A stretch of 34,202 bases of DNA from Candidatus Egerieimonas intestinavium. GTDB taxonomy: Bacteria > Bacillota > Clostridia > Lachnospirales > Lachnospiraceae. The notes under the pieces are model-generated. The model had not been told where the DNA came from, searched no databases, and was given only the letters and a program-made list of their open reading frames with translations. A program made the position numbers and the translations under genes. Every line of letters begins with the position of its first letter. Within the stretch, counting starts at the first letter, position 1. The stretch spans positions 1 to 34,202 of the forward strand of contig DVHU01000061.1 of NCBI GenBank assembly GCA_018711815.1, read 5' to 3'. Shown here one piece after another: positions 17,074 through 25,415 of this stretch.

Positions 17074-18984
17074 CTACAGCTGTTCCAGCTGCTCCATCCA
17101 CACGCTGACGCAGGCGTCGCTGGGCATTCTCCAGTCTCCTCTGGGGGAGAGGGCCACACTTCCCACCTTGGGGCCGTCGGGCAGACAGGAGCGCTTAAAC
17201 TGCTGGGAGAAGAAGCGCCAGTAAAATTTCTTCAGCCATTTTAAGATGGTCTCCCTGTCGTAGGTTCCCCCAAAGGCCTTCTGGGCCACCCGGTAAATCT
17301 TCGCCGGTCCGTAGCCCACCCGCATCATATAGTACAGGAAGAAATCGTGGAGCTCATAGGGGCCCACCAAATCCTCTGTTTTCTGGGCAATATTTCCGTC
17401 CTTGGGGGGCAGAAGCTCCGGGCTCACCGGGGTATCCAGCACATCCAGCAGGATGGCGGAGAGCTTCTCCTCCCCGCAGGTATCCGCCCAATAGCGCACC
17501 AGATGGCGCACCAGAGTCTTGGGGATAGAGGCGTTGACTCCGTACATGGACATGTGATCCCCGTTGTAGGTGGCCCAGCCCAGAGCCAGCTCCGACAGGT
17601 CCCCGGTGCCCACCACCAGCCCGTTCTTCTGGTTGGCAATGTCCATCAGCACCTGAGTCCGCTCCCGGGCCTGGGAATTCTCATAGGTCACGTCATGGGT
17701 GCCGGCGTCCTGGCCGATATCCCGGAAATGCGTGGTCACCGCCTCCCGGATATCCACCTCCCGCAGGGTAGCTCCCAGGCAGCGGGTCAGCTCACAGGCA
17801 TTCTGGTAGGTTCTGTCCGTGGTGCCAAAACAGGGCATGGTCACCGCAGTAATCTGCTTTCTGGGCAGCCCCAGCATGTCGAAGGCCCGGGCCGTCACCA
17901 GCAGAGCCAAAGTGGAATCCAGTCCCCCGGAAATTCCCAGCACCGCGTACTGTCCGTGAACGTGCTCCAGACGCTTCTTCAGTCCCATGGCTTGAATATT
18001 CAGAATCTCATCACAGCGTCCATCCCGCTCTCCCTTGTCAAAGGGGATGAAGGGCTGAGGAGAGAAATACCGCTCCAGAGCCGTCTCCTCCCGGCAGAGC
18101 CTGAAGGGAATTTTCTGATAACCGCTATCTCCCGCCGCCGGGAAGGTGGTCATCCGGCGGCGCTCCCCGGCCAGGTAGGCCAGATCAAGATCCGCGTACA
18201 CCGTCTCGTTGGCAAATCTCTTGCCCTCCGCCAGAATCCGTCCATTTTCCCCGATCATGTTCTGTCCGCCGAATACCAGGTCTGTGGTAGACTCGCCCTC
18301 CCCCGCCGTGGCGTAGAGGTAGGCGCAGACCAGCCGGGCGCTCTGGCCCCCAATGAGGCTCCTGCGGTAGCTGTCCTTCCCCGTCACCTCGTCGCTGGCG
18401 GAGAGATTGACAATCACGCTGGCCCCCGCCAGGGCATGGCCGATGCTGGGCGGCTGGGGCACCCAGAGATCCTCGCAGATCTCCGCCGCCACCGTGAGCC
18501 CCTGCATATCCGGGCAGGTGAAGAGAAGCTTCGTCCCAAAGGGCACCTCTTGATCCCCCAGCAGAAGGGTTCCGCTCTCCTCCCCAGCTGCCGTAAACTG
18601 GCGGGCCTCATAAAATTCCGCATAGTTGGGCAGATGACTCTTGGGCACCAATCCCAGCACCCGGCCCCGGTTTAGGGCTGCGGCCACATTGTAGAGCTTT
18701 CCCTCATAGACCAGGGGCAGTCCCAGGAAAATCAGAGCGTCCACCTGGGCGGTCTCCTGGGCCAGCCGCAGAAGCTCCGCCTTGGCTGCCTCAAGCAGCG
18801 TCTCCTGCCAGAACAAATCTCCGCAGGTATAACCGGTGAGGCCCAGCTCCGGAAATACCATGAGCTTTGCCTTTTTTTCCGCCATCTCCCGGATAAGTCC
18901 CAGAGTCTCCTCCCCGTTCCTTCGGCAGTCCGCCACCGCCACCCGGGGCGTTCCCACCGCCACTTTCAAAAATCCATCTTTCAT
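17074..18984 (-). CDS. nadE: Glutamine-dependent NAD+ synthetase
   Basis: A 636-residue two-domain enzyme that amidates deamido-NAD+ to NAD+. The N-terminal nitrilase-type glutaminase shows its triad: glutamate in [15 protein letters not shown], lysine in [10 protein letters not shown], cysteine in [12 protein letters not shown]. The C-terminal synthetase has the PP-loop [13 protein letters not shown] and the [12 protein letters not shown] substrate-binding stretch. The length is typical for the long, ammonia-channelling form. Start 18984 has AAAGGTGG 5 bases upstream. It lies 12 bases after hslO and 9 before the dipeptidase gene. Confidence 0.97.
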   Translation of the reverse strand: MKDGFLKVAVGTPRVAVADCRRNGEETLGLIREMAEKKAKLMVFPELGLTGYTCGDLFWQETLLEAAKAELLRLAQETAQVDALIFLGLPLVYEGKLYNVAAALNRGRVLGLVPKSHLPNYAEFYEARQFTAAGEESGTLLLGDQEVPFGTKLLFTCPDMQGLTVAAEICEDLWVPQPPSIGHALAGASVIVNLSASDEVTGKDSYRRSLIGGQSARLVCAYLYATAGEGESTTDLVFGGQNMIGENGRILAEGKRFANETVYADLDLAYLAGERRRMTTFPAAGDSGYQKIPFRLCREETALERYFSPQPFIPFDKGERDGRCDEILNIQAMGLKKRLEHVHGQYAVLGISGGLDSTLALLVTARAFDMLGLPRKQITAVTMPCFGTTDRTYQNACELTRCLGATLREVDIREAVTTHFRDIGQDAGTHDVTYENSQARERTQVLMDIANQKNGLVVGTGDLSELALGWATYNGDHMSMYGVNASIPKTLVRHLVRYWADTCGEEKLSAILLDVLDTPVSPELLPPKDGNIAQKTEDLVGPYELHDFFLYYMMRVGYGPAKIYRVAQKAFGGTYDRETILKWLKKFYWRFFSQQFKRSCLPDGPKVGSVALSPRGDWRMPSDACVSVWMEQLEQL

Positions 18985-18996
18985 TTTTCCACCTTT

Positions 18997-19872
18997 CTAC
19001 CTGGCCAGGGTCAAGAGCTCCCTCAGCTCCTCCACGGTAAACACATATTTTTCTCCACAGAACTGGCAGCCCAGCTCCACCGGCTCCCCGTCCGCGATCA
19101 GGCTCTGAAGCTCTCCAGCCCCCAGGCTGATCAGCGCCTTGGCCACCCGCTCCTTGCTGCAGTTGCAGGAAAAGGCTGCCTCCACCTTATCATTGATTTC
19201 CAGTCCCATTCCCCCCAGCAGACGCTCCAGCAGCTGCTCCGGAGTACATCCCGCATCCAGCAAGGCCGTCACCGAATCCACTGCGGCCAGCCGCAGCTCC
19301 AGGGCAGCGATGGTCTCCTCGGAGGCGTTGGGCATCAGCTGGAGGATAAAGCCTCCCGCCTGGCGCACAGTGTTATCCCGGTTCATCAGCACACCCAGCC
19401 CCACTGCCGAGGGCACCTGCTCGCTGACGGTAAAGTAGTAAGTGAGATCGTCGCCGATCTCCCCGGTCTGCAGCTCCACATGTCCCACGTAGGGCTCCTT
19501 CAGGCCCAGATCCTTGATTACCTGCAGTGTTCCCCGGCCCACGGCTGTTCCCACGTCCAGCTTGCCCTTCTCGTTGGCGTGAAGCAGAACCTGGGGCTGA
19601 TCCGCATAGCCCTTCACCCGCCCTTTGGCGTCGGCGGTGACAGTGAGCCCATGCACCGGGCCGTCCCCCTTCACCTGGACAGTCAGGATATCCTTATCCC
19701 CCTTCATCATTATGCCCATCATCGCTCCGCCGGTGAGCAGGCGGCCCAGGGCCGCCGTCACCACAGGACTGGTGTCATGGGCCTTCCTGGCAGTCTCCAC
19801 CAGCTCTCTGGTGGTGGCGGCGAAGGCCCGAACCTGTCCCTCGGCCGCCGTGGCTCTTACCATATAATCCAT
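18997..19872 (-). CDS. hslO: Redox-regulated molecular chaperone Hsp33
   Basis: A 291-residue cytosolic holdase chaperone, activated when its zinc centre is oxidised. The C-terminal four-cysteine zinc site is present as CNCSKE and CQFCGEKY. The N-terminal domain begins with MDYMVRATAAEGQVRAFA, which fixes the start at 19872; longer readings run into the upstream terminators. AGAGGA lies about 7 bases upstream. It is first in the series hslO-nadE-dipeptidase-regulator-transporter. Confidence 0.95.
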   Translation of the reverse strand: MDYMVRATAAEGQVRAFAATTRELVETARKAHDTSPVVTAALGRLLTGGAMMGIMMKGDKDILTVQVKGDGPVHGLTVTADAKGRVKGYADQPQVLLHANEKGKLDVGTAVGRGTLQVIKDLGLKEPYVGHVELQTGEIGDDLTYYFTVSEQVPSAVGLGVLMNRDNTVRQAGGFILQLMPNASEETIAALELRLAAVDSVTALLDAGCTPEQLLERLLGGMGLEINDKVEAAFSCNCSKERVAKALISLGAGELQSLIADGEPVELGCQFCGEKYVFTVEELRELLTLAR

Positions 19873-19904
19873 CCTTATATCCTCTTCTTTCTCATTTCTA
19901 TCGG

Positions 19905-19929
19905 AAAAACAGGCGGCTGGGCCGCCCTG
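19905..19929 (-). terminator. GC-rich hairpin with U-tract in front of hslO
   Basis: On the minus strand CAGGGCGGC pairs with GCCGCCTG around a 3-nt loop (one bulged G), followed by TTTTTCC. It lies 33 bases upstream of hslO and just after the terminator at 19944-19974. It is either a second terminator of the cadD-like operon or a leader attenuator of hslO. Confidence 0.5.
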
Positions 19930-19943
19930 TATAAAATATTGTA

Positions 19944-19974
19944 ATAAAAAAAGTCCGGGGATGCAAGCCCCGGA
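19944..19974 (-). terminator. Intrinsic terminator of the nitroreductase-flavodoxin-CadD operon
   Basis: Minus-strand TCCGGGG and CCCCGGA arms (19974-19968, 19960-19954), a 7-nt loop, then CTTTTTTTATT. It lies 24 bases after the CadD-like stop. Confidence 0.88.
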
Positions 19975-19997
19975 TTGTTCCGTAAAAATGATGAAAA

Positions 19998-20561
19998 TCA
20001 GGACAGAAGAATCATCGCCCCCAGTCCTACAAGTACAGTGGGAACCAGAATGTGCTGATAGCGGATAAGTCTTCTCTTCATGTACGGGTAACTGGCCAGT
20101 CTCCAGCCCAGGCAGCACCACAGAGCAGCCAGCGCCGTGAATACAGCCAGAGTCACCGCAAAATCTCCCGGCCTATAACCACTGAAAATCGGGATATAGA
20201 CTCCGATATTGTCGCCTCCGTTGGCAGCGGTCACCAGCGCCACCGGCAGAAAACGGATTTCCGCCTGCGCCTCCTTCTCAGCCTCCTCTTCCCCCCGTCG
20301 GCAGGCAAGGGACGCCTTTATGCCCAGAAGCAACGGAAAAAAACCCAAAAGCCGGAGATAGCCGGAAGGGATCACCCGGATTCCCAAGGCTCCCAGTATG
20401 CTGACAGCAGTCAGCAGGCCAATACCCGCGTAATGGCCTGCCGCTATCTGCGCAAAATCCCTGGAGTTTCGGGCCTGCGCGCAGAAAATCATCAGAATAA
20501 AAAGGTCGTCGATATTGGTGCTGATAAAAGATAAGACTGCTGTCAAAAAAGTTCCCGCCAT
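19998..20561 (-). CDS. CadD-family cadmium resistance/cation exporter-like membrane protein
   Basis: A 187-residue integral membrane protein with about five hydrophobic segments. The N-terminal SFISTNIDDLFILMIFCAQ and the matching TAANGGDNIGVYIPIF repeat carry the acidic residues typical of the CadD family (PF03596). Characterised members export cadmium or small quaternary cations; many chromosomal members have unknown substrates. It is third in the nitroreductase-flavodoxin operon, 12 bases after the flavodoxin gene, and ends at a terminator. The family is fairly secure; the ion is unknown. Confidence 0.85.
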   Translation of the reverse strand: MAGTFLTAVLSFISTNIDDLFILMIFCAQARNSRDFAQIAAGHYAGIGLLTAVSILGALGIRVIPSGYLRLLGFFPLLLGIKASLACRRGEEEAEKEAQAEIRFLPVALVTAANGGDNIGVYIPIFSGYRPGDFAVTLAVFTALAALWCCLGWRLASYPYMKRRLIRYQHILVPTVLVGLGAMILLS

Positions 20562-20573
20562 GCTTCTATATCC

Positions 20574-21047
20574 TTAAAACTGCTCAGCCCAGCTCTTCAG
20601 CTCCGCCGCCCCGGTTCCGCTGCCAAAGCGTTTGCCCGGGCAAAGCTGCGCTCCCCGGCAGGAAGCTTCCAGCTCCCGGTTGGTATTTCCCATTCCGCTG
20701 CTTCCGGAGGTGGCAAAGGGGATCACCTTCTTGCCGGAGAGATCGTACTGCTCCAGGAAGGTATTAATGATGGTGGGGGCCACGTACCACCAAATGGGGA
20801 AGCCCACAAATACCCGGTCGTACTGTCCCATGTCTTCTACACGGCTGGCCACGGCGGGGCGGAAGGCTTTGTCCTTCATCTCCAGGCTGCTGCGGCTCTT
20901 GGGGTTGTTCCAGTTCAGATCCGCATCCGTGTACGGAGTCTCCGGCTGGATCTCAAATAAATCCGCGCCGATGGTCTCCGCCAGGCTCTTAGCCAGTCTG
21001 GCGGTAACGCCGCTGGCAGAAAAATACGCTACTAATGTCTTGCTCAT
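20574..21047 (-). CDS. Flavodoxin-family protein
   Basis: About 157 residues. The N-terminal [16 protein letters not shown] forms the FMN phosphate-binding loop, and [39 protein letters not shown] is the core of the Flavodoxin_4-type fold, shared by many clostridial stand-alone flavodoxins. It is a cytosolic electron carrier or quinone/nitro reductase. ATG 21047 was chosen over 21065 because AAGGAGGA sits 8 bases upstream. The gene is followed by the CadD-like gene and preceded, 20 bases away, by a nitroreductase gene, so the two flavoproteins may share a redox or detoxification task. Confidence 0.92.
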   Translation of the reverse strand: MSKTLVAYFSASGVTARLAKSLAETIGADLFEIQPETPYTDADLNWNNPKSRSSLEMKDKAFRPAVASRVEDMGQYDRVFVGFPIWWYVAPTIINTFLEQYDLSGKKVIPFATSGSSGMGNTNRELEASCRGAQLCPGKRFGSGTGAAELKSWAEQF

Positions 21048-21067
21048 GATTTTGTCCTCCTTCATTT

Positions 21068-21580
21068 TTATAAGTAAGTGACTGTCTCTTTCAACGCTTT
21101 TCGCTGACTGTGGGTGGCCAGGGGCTTCGTTCCCTCCAGGGCGTAGCCCAAGTCGAGGATCATCAGAACCTCTTCATTTTCCGGCAGCCCCAGCTCCCGG
21201 GCCAGATTTTCCGGGTCAAAGAAATTAATCCAGCAGCTGTCCACTCCCTGATCCGCCGCCGCCAGAAGCATATGGGTGGCCACGATGGTGGCATCCTCCA
21301 CCCCGGAGTCCCGCTTATCTCCCGGATAGGTGAACACATTCTCCCGGTCAAAGGCTACAACCAAACAAGTGGCTGCTCCGTAACGGCAGGGCGTAACTTT
21401 ATCCAGCTTTGCCAATCCCTCCGGAGACTGAACCACATAGATGCGCTGCTCCTGCAGATTTTTTGCCGTGGGAGCCAGGCGCCCTGCCTCCAGAATGGCC
21501 TCCAGCTGAGCTTCCTCCACCCTGCGGCCGTCAAACCGTTTGCAGGAATACCGATTTTTGATTACTTCTCTAAATTCCAT
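21068..21580 (-). CDS. Nitroreductase-family protein
   Basis: A 170-residue FMN-dependent oxidoreductase of the short clostridial type. The N-terminal [19 protein letters not shown] motif contacts FMN phosphate. [18 protein letters not shown] and the C-terminal [19 protein letters not shown] stretch complete the usual pattern. Start 21580 has GGAGGAGGA 5-6 bases upstream. It is first in a three-gene operon with promoter at 21628-21656. Confidence 0.93.
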   Translation of the reverse strand: MEFREVIKNRYSCKRFDGRRVEEAQLEAILEAGRLAPTAKNLQEQRIYVVQSPEGLAKLDKVTPCRYGAATCLVVAFDRENVFTYPGDKRDSGVEDATIVATHMLLAAADQGVDSCWINFFDPENLARELGLPENEEVLMILDLGYALEGTKPLATHSQRKALKETVTYL

Positions 21581-21627
21581 GATGTCCTCCTCCTAAATCA
21601 TCGTTTTGCTGGGAATTTTACAAGACT

Positions 21628-21656
21628 ATTGTACCTCCATTATCCCCAAATGTAAA
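21628..21656 (-). promoter_or_regulatory. Promoter of the nitroreductase operon
   Basis: Minus-strand -35 TTTACA (21656-21651), 17-bp spacer, -10 TACAAT (21633-21628). Each hexamer has one mismatch to the sigma-A consensus. The leader is about 40 nt. Confidence 0.75.
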
Positions 21657-21732
21657 ATGCCTGTATCGAGTATCTGGTCATGCTTTTCCTGCATAACAAA
21701 TCCTCTGTGATGATGCACCCCTGACCCTAAAA

Positions 21733-21882
21733 AAGGGTTGTTGCACTTAACGAATATCTCGCATATTTATGCAGTTTGTGCGAATTCTCCGAGCACATCC
21801 TGGAGACTACAGGCTCCAGGTGAGCGCAGGCTGAGTACAAATGCATAAATATGCGAGAATATCGAATAGTGCAATAACCCTT
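21733..21882. repeat. 150-bp palindromic (MITE-like) intergenic element
   Basis: Arms 21733-21779 and 21837-21882 are inverted repeats of about 46 bases with a few mismatches and indels, starting AAGGGTT and including a perfect 17-base block TCTCGCATATTTATGCA. Between the arms lie two smaller hairpins: GTGC/GCAC, and CCTGGAG/CTCCAGG around an 8-nt loop. No open frame or transposase is inside. The rest of the gene-free stretch 21581-21980 holds only the promoter at 21628-21656. Confidence 0.8.
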
Positions 21883-21980
21883 CCGCCTATCCAGGCAAAG
21901 CCATCACCTTATGGGACACTTTTTTGTTCTGCCTAATTTTCCTTGGCAGCTATCTGACGATAAAAAATCTACTGTTTCTC

Positions 21981-22376
21981 CTATTGGGGCCTTCTCTGCT
22001 TCTTGGTGAGGAAGGCGCAGACGATGCACACAAGCACTGCCACCACAAAGAGTCCTGCGCCCAGTCCCGGATTTAATCCCCGGTCCATGCCCAAAATCAT
22101 GGTGCCCACTCCCACAAAGAGCAGCGCCGCATCCCCCACCAGGGTCAGCTTCGGGTGATTCAGCAAAAAGAATACCACAACCCACAGCATGGCAATGATC
22201 AGCACCGGCAGAAATCCCGTGAAGAATTCCGGATCCGCGGATATGGCATCCATCATACTTTGGCTTAAGCCCATAAACGTAAACCAGGGCAGAAACAGGC
22301 TCACCGCCGCCAGAATAACCGCCGCCACCGAAATTTTAACCGTCGTCATTTTCCAACAAACTTTCATCTTTTCCAT
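21981..22376 (-). CDS. Small four-helix membrane protein of unknown function
   Basis: 131 residues with four hydrophobic segments: VAAVILAAVSLFLPWFTFMG, FLPVLIIAMLWVVVFFLL, LVGDAALLFVGVGTMILG and GLFVVAVLVCIVCAFL. The C-terminus is basic (TKKQRRPQ). I do not recognise a named family. Its ATG overlaps the lipoprotein stop codon (TAATG), and GGGAGG lies 7 bases upstream, so translation is probably coupled and the products may work together in the membrane. Confidence 0.82.
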   Translation of the reverse strand: MEKMKVCWKMTTVKISVAAVILAAVSLFLPWFTFMGLSQSMMDAISADPEFFTGFLPVLIIAMLWVVVFFLLNHPKLTLVGDAALLFVGVGTMILGMDRGLNPGLGAGLFVVAVLVCIVCAFLTKKQRRPQ

Positions 22377-23890
22377 TATGCTTCCTCCCTCAACCGCAAA
22401 AACTTAAATTCTCCGTCCACGCTCAGCACGGCTCCCCGGGATACATAGTAGCCGTCCTCATAGCTTTCTGTGTAATCCGCCTTGTAGAGCCATTCATCTC
22501 CGTCCTTCTCCAGGGGTTCTATTTCCTGAGTCTTTCCGGTAAGAGCGTCGGTCAAATAGGTATGGCCCTGCTGAGAGTCCCCGTCCGAGCCGTAATCCGT
22601 GTAGACTATGGTCGTCTCCCCAAAGGCGCATTTCTCCTTGTCCACAGGAATCTGGGCCGTCTCTTTTCCGTTCCAGTCGTAGATCAGAAGGCTTCCGTCC
22701 TCCTGGCGGAGGGCAAAATAATTCTCGTTGTACTTGATCATGTCCTCAACCGGAATGGGCTCAAAGCGCCGACTTCCGTCCGGCTCTACCACCGCGGCGA
22801 ATTTGCCGCCTCCGTCATTTTTCACCAGGCAGAAATAGGCGCCGTCCTTTTTGAGCAGAACCTCAAAATCCTTATACCCTTCCATGGGGGTAATCACACC
22901 CGTCATGTAATCCATGACAGCCGAGTGTTCATCCTTATACTGTTGTCCCACGCCCAGCTCAACCACGTCTTCTGCCCGGGTGTCTTCCACAACCCAGATA
23001 TCTTCGTAATCCACCGTCTCCCGCAGGGAGCGAAGCTCCGCCACCCCGGTGTCAAACCGATAAATCATCCGGTAGTTGTAGTTGTCCTCATCCAGATAAA
23101 TGCCGTAGAGGGCCTCATCGTCGTAATGATAGGCGTCCCAGAAATAGATATCCGGCATGGTGTCAGTAACGCTGCCGTCCGCATGCTGCAGAGTAGCCGC
23201 AACCGTCTCCCCGGTCTGCAGATGGAAGACCAGATGCTCGTTGCCGAAGCCGCTGTTTGGCGGGGCGTAGATAAAGTTTCCATTTCCAAAATAATACCAG
23301 TACTCCTCCCCGGGGAAGGAAACCTCATCCTTGTCCGGGTGCTTCACTCCCTCCAGCTGATAGCTGCTGCCGTCCTTTACATTGTAGGCAAAGTAATGTT
23401 TTCCCGTCTCCTCAAAGGTATTTACCTCCTTATAGAGAATCAGGTAATCGGCATCCAGGGTGGCGGTATAAAAAATACCGTCGTAGCCGGAGTCCTCTAG
23501 GGCGAACACCTTCTCCCCCTCCAATGTCCAGATGCTTTCATCCTGCATGGTAAAATAGCTGCCGCAGGTCTGGGAATCATCGGAAAAAGTCTTGAAACCC
23601 ACATCCCCGGGAAGCTCCGCCACAATCTGGGAGTCCTCATCCACAATATACTTATTGCCGGATTCATCTGCACAGTAAAACAGTCCGTTCTTCTGCCAGA
23701 CCACATTCAGGTAGGAATACGCTTCCTCCTCCTTCTCTGCCTTCTCTTCTTCCTGTTCCTGCTCTTTTTCTTCCTCTTGCTGCTCCTCCCGGCTCTCCGA
23801 CCGGGCGTCCGCCTCCTGCTCCTTGCTCCCGCAGGCAGTCAGCAGCAAGCCTGCCAGCCCCACCAGCAGCGCCACTCTCCTTCTCCTCAT
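22376..23890 (-). CDS. Lipoprotein with acidic linker and unknown repeat-like domain
   Basis: A 504-residue exported lipoprotein. The signal sequence ends in lipobox LLTAC, lipidated at C20. A very acidic Glu/Gln-rich linker covers about residues 25-57. The remaining part is rich in aromatic and acidic residues, with recurrent beta-strand-like units such as YFTMQDESIWTLEGE and YFALRQEDGSLLIYDWNG, which suggests a beta-propeller-like fold, though I cannot assign a family. The start at 23890 has AAGGAGGAAGG upstream and a good promoter (23943-23972). It is coupled to the downstream membrane protein. Confidence 0.88.
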   Translation of the reverse strand: MRRRRVALLVGLAGLLLTACGSKEQEADARSESREEQQEEEKEQEQEEEKAEKEEEAYSYLNVVWQKNGLFYCADESGNKYIVDEDSQIVAELPGDVGFKTFSDDSQTCGSYFTMQDESIWTLEGEKVFALEDSGYDGIFYTATLDADYLILYKEVNTFEETGKHYFAYNVKDGSSYQLEGVKHPDKDEVSFPGEEYWYYFGNGNFIYAPPNSGFGNEHLVFHLQTGETVAATLQHADGSVTDTMPDIYFWDAYHYDDEALYGIYLDEDNYNYRMIYRFDTGVAELRSLRETVDYEDIWVVEDTRAEDVVELGVGQQYKDEHSAVMDYMTGVITPMEGYKDFEVLLKKDGAYFCLVKNDGGGKFAAVVEPDGSRRFEPIPVEDMIKYNENYFALRQEDGSLLIYDWNGKETAQIPVDKEKCAFGETTIVYTDYGSDGDSQQGHTYLTDALTGKTQEIEPLEKDGDEWLYKADYTESYEDGYYVSRGAVLSVDGEFKFLRLREEA

Positions 23891-23942
23891 ACCCTTCCTC
23901 CTTGTTACTTTTCACGAAAAATTCGCATTAATATATTAATTT

Positions 23943-23972
23943 ATTATACAACTTATAATGTATTTTAGTCAA
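23943..23972 (-). promoter_or_regulatory. Promoter of the lipoprotein operon
   Basis: Minus-strand -35 TTGACT (23972-23967), 18-bp spacer, perfect -10 TATAAT (23948-23943), in AT-rich DNA. The leader is about 45 nt. Confidence 0.75.
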
Positions 23973-24001
23973 TTATAACATTACTTAAACTAAGGTTACT
24001 G

Positions 24002-24094
24002 ATGGTGAAAGGAGGTATCCCATTGCAGGAACGAAAGGAAATAGAAGAAATTTTCTTTAAATTGTTGGAGGCTTTCGCTTATAATACAAAGTGA
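24002..24094 (+). CDS. Possible short peptide or gene remnant with a strong ribosome site
   Basis: A perfect AAAGGAGG site (24008-24015) lies 7 bases before TTG 24023, which opens a 23-codon frame (QERKEIEEIFFKLLEAFAY) ending at TGA 24092-24094. The same frame can also be entered at ATG 24002. The peptide would be amphipathic. It could be a leader peptide for the gene at 24166, whose predicted promoter overlaps its end, or the start of a lost gene. I recognise no family. Confidence 0.3.
   Translation: MVKGGIPLQERKEIEEIFFKLLEAFAYNTK
24057..24085 (+). promoter_or_regulatory. Candidate promoter of the phosphatase-fold enzyme gene
   Basis: -35 TTAAAT (24057-24062), 17-bp spacer, perfect -10 TATAAT (24080-24085). 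The -10 lies in the loop of an imperfect hairpin formed by GGAGGC (24067-24072) and GGCCTCC (24097-24103). Confidence 0.45.
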
Positions 24095-24165
24095 AGGGCC
24101 TCCTGCTTATCTGGAAGCCTGAAATATTCTCAGCCCCAAACTGAGAGAAAAGGAAGGAAATATTG

Positions 24166-25257
24166 ATGAACAGTGTGAAAAAGAAACGTCCTCTGGTTCT
24201 GATTTTCAAAATCCTGGGCCTCCTGCTGGCTCTTTTGGCCGCCCTGGTGGCGGTCCTCCTGCTCTGGCTCACTCTGCGGGAGTACAAGCCCCAGGATGTG
24301 GAGAGCGTTTCTCTGGAGGGGACGGCCAACCGGACCGTGTCCCCCGGGGACAGCCTGCAGATCACCAGCTGGAATACCGGCTACGCCGGCCTGGATGCAT
24401 CTCAGGATTTCTTCATGGACGGCGGCAGCGGCGTGCGGCCCCAATCTGAAGATACCATCTGGGAAAATGTGGAGGGCATCACTGCCCAGCTTGAGGAATT
24501 AAATTCTGACGTCTACTTTCTCCAGGAGGTGGATGCAAATTCCAAGCGCTCCTATTATATAGACCAGCGGGCGCAGTACGCGTCGGCCTTCCCCGATTAT
24601 GAGAGCACTTATGCCATTAATTACAAGGTAGACTACGTTCCCTATCCCCTGCCCACTATCGGAAAGGTGGAGGGGGGACTGGTATCCCTGAACAGCTTTT
24701 CCGCCAACCAGGCTGAGCGCATTTCCCTGCCGGTGGCCTTCTCCTGGCCCATCCGTTTGGGGCAGCTGAAGCGCTGTCTGCTGGTAAACCGGGTTCCCCT
24801 CTCCGGCAGCTCTAAGGAGCTGGTGCTGGTAAACCTTCATCTGGAGGCCTACGACAGCGGCCAGGGCAAGATCGCCCAGACTAAGCTGCTGGTGGAATTT
24901 CTGGAAAAAGAGTACGCCAAGGGCAACTACGTCATCGCCGGCGGCGATTTCAACCAGACCTTCACCGCGGAAGATATGGAAACCTACCCAGTCATCAACC
25001 CGGAGCTGTGGACGCCCGGTGTCCTGGATCTCTCCTCTCTTTCGGAGGGCTGGACCCTGGCGGAGGACCCCTCAGTTCCCTCCTGCCGCCTGCTCAATGA
25101 GCCCTACGATCCGGAGAGTTCCCACACGCAGTATTATATTATCGACGGATTTATCCTCTCCCCCAACGTAAGCCTCCAGGAGGCGATAACCACCGACGCC
25201 GGATTCCGCTACGCAGACCACAACCCCCTGACCATCCGTGTGACCCTGGAGAAGTAA
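24166..25257 (+). CDS. Membrane-anchored endonuclease/exonuclease/phosphatase-fold protein
   Basis: About 363 residues. A basic N-terminus and one long membrane segment (about residues 10-36) anchor an outward-facing domain. The DNase I-like metallohydrolase motifs appear in order: TSWNTGYAG, DVYFLQEVD (metal-binding glutamate), VNLHLEAYD, AGGDFNQT (catalytic Asp and Asn) and the final ADHNPLTI (Asp-His pair). Substrates in this superfamily range from DNA to phospholipid and inositol phosphate heads, so the target is open. Start ATG 24166 follows AAGGAAGG; a TTG at 24163 is the alternative. It is the only sizeable plus-strand gene in this part. Confidence 0.9.
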   Translation: MNSVKKKRPLVLIFKILGLLLALLAALVAVLLLWLTLREYKPQDVESVSLEGTANRTVSPGDSLQITSWNTGYAGLDASQDFFMDGGSGVRPQSEDTIWENVEGITAQLEELNSDVYFLQEVDANSKRSYYIDQRAQYASAFPDYESTYAINYKVDYVPYPLPTIGKVEGGLVSLNSFSANQAERISLPVAFSWPIRLGQLKRCLLVNRVPLSGSSKELVLVNLHLEAYDSGQGKIAQTKLLVEFLEKEYAKGNYVIAGGDFNQTFTAEDMETYPVINPELWTPGVLDLSSLSEGWTLAEDPSVPSCRLLNEPYDPESSHTQYYIIDGFILSPNVSLQEAITTDAGFRYADHNPLTIRVTLEK

Positions 25258-25296
25258 CTGCCGGAGAAATGGCCCTGTGCGCGACACCAGATCTAA

Positions 25297-25360
25297 AATA
25301 GAGGGCATTCCAAAGCTTAGGCAATCAAGCCCGCATTTACCTTTGGAGACGCCCTCTATT
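25297..25360. terminator. Long hairpin terminator between convergent genes
   Basis: AATAGAGGGC (25297-25306) pairs with GCCCTCTATT (25351-25360), and an inner CCAAAG pairs with CTTTGG. On the minus strand it is followed by TTAG, on the plus strand by CCTTTG, so the U-tracts are weak. It may be a terminator or a small palindromic repeat. Confidence 0.55.
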
Positions 25361-25415
25361 CCTTTGCCCGCCATTGCCGGGATACCAGTTCATCACAGCG
25401 CTTTTCGCCTATTCC

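Noticed and set aside
17347-18675. 442-codon plus-strand frame opposite nadE
   Set aside because: Shadow of a fully conserved NAD synthetase; no start signal or family motif.
21890-21980. Terminator after the small membrane protein gene
   Set aside because: A CTGCC/GGCAG hairpin exists but is followed by A-rich instead of U-rich sequence on the needed strand.
22562-23500. 312-codon plus-strand frame opposite the lipoprotein gene
   Set aside because: Antisense frame without ribosome site; the minus-strand frame has a lipobox, promoter and coupling to its neighbour.
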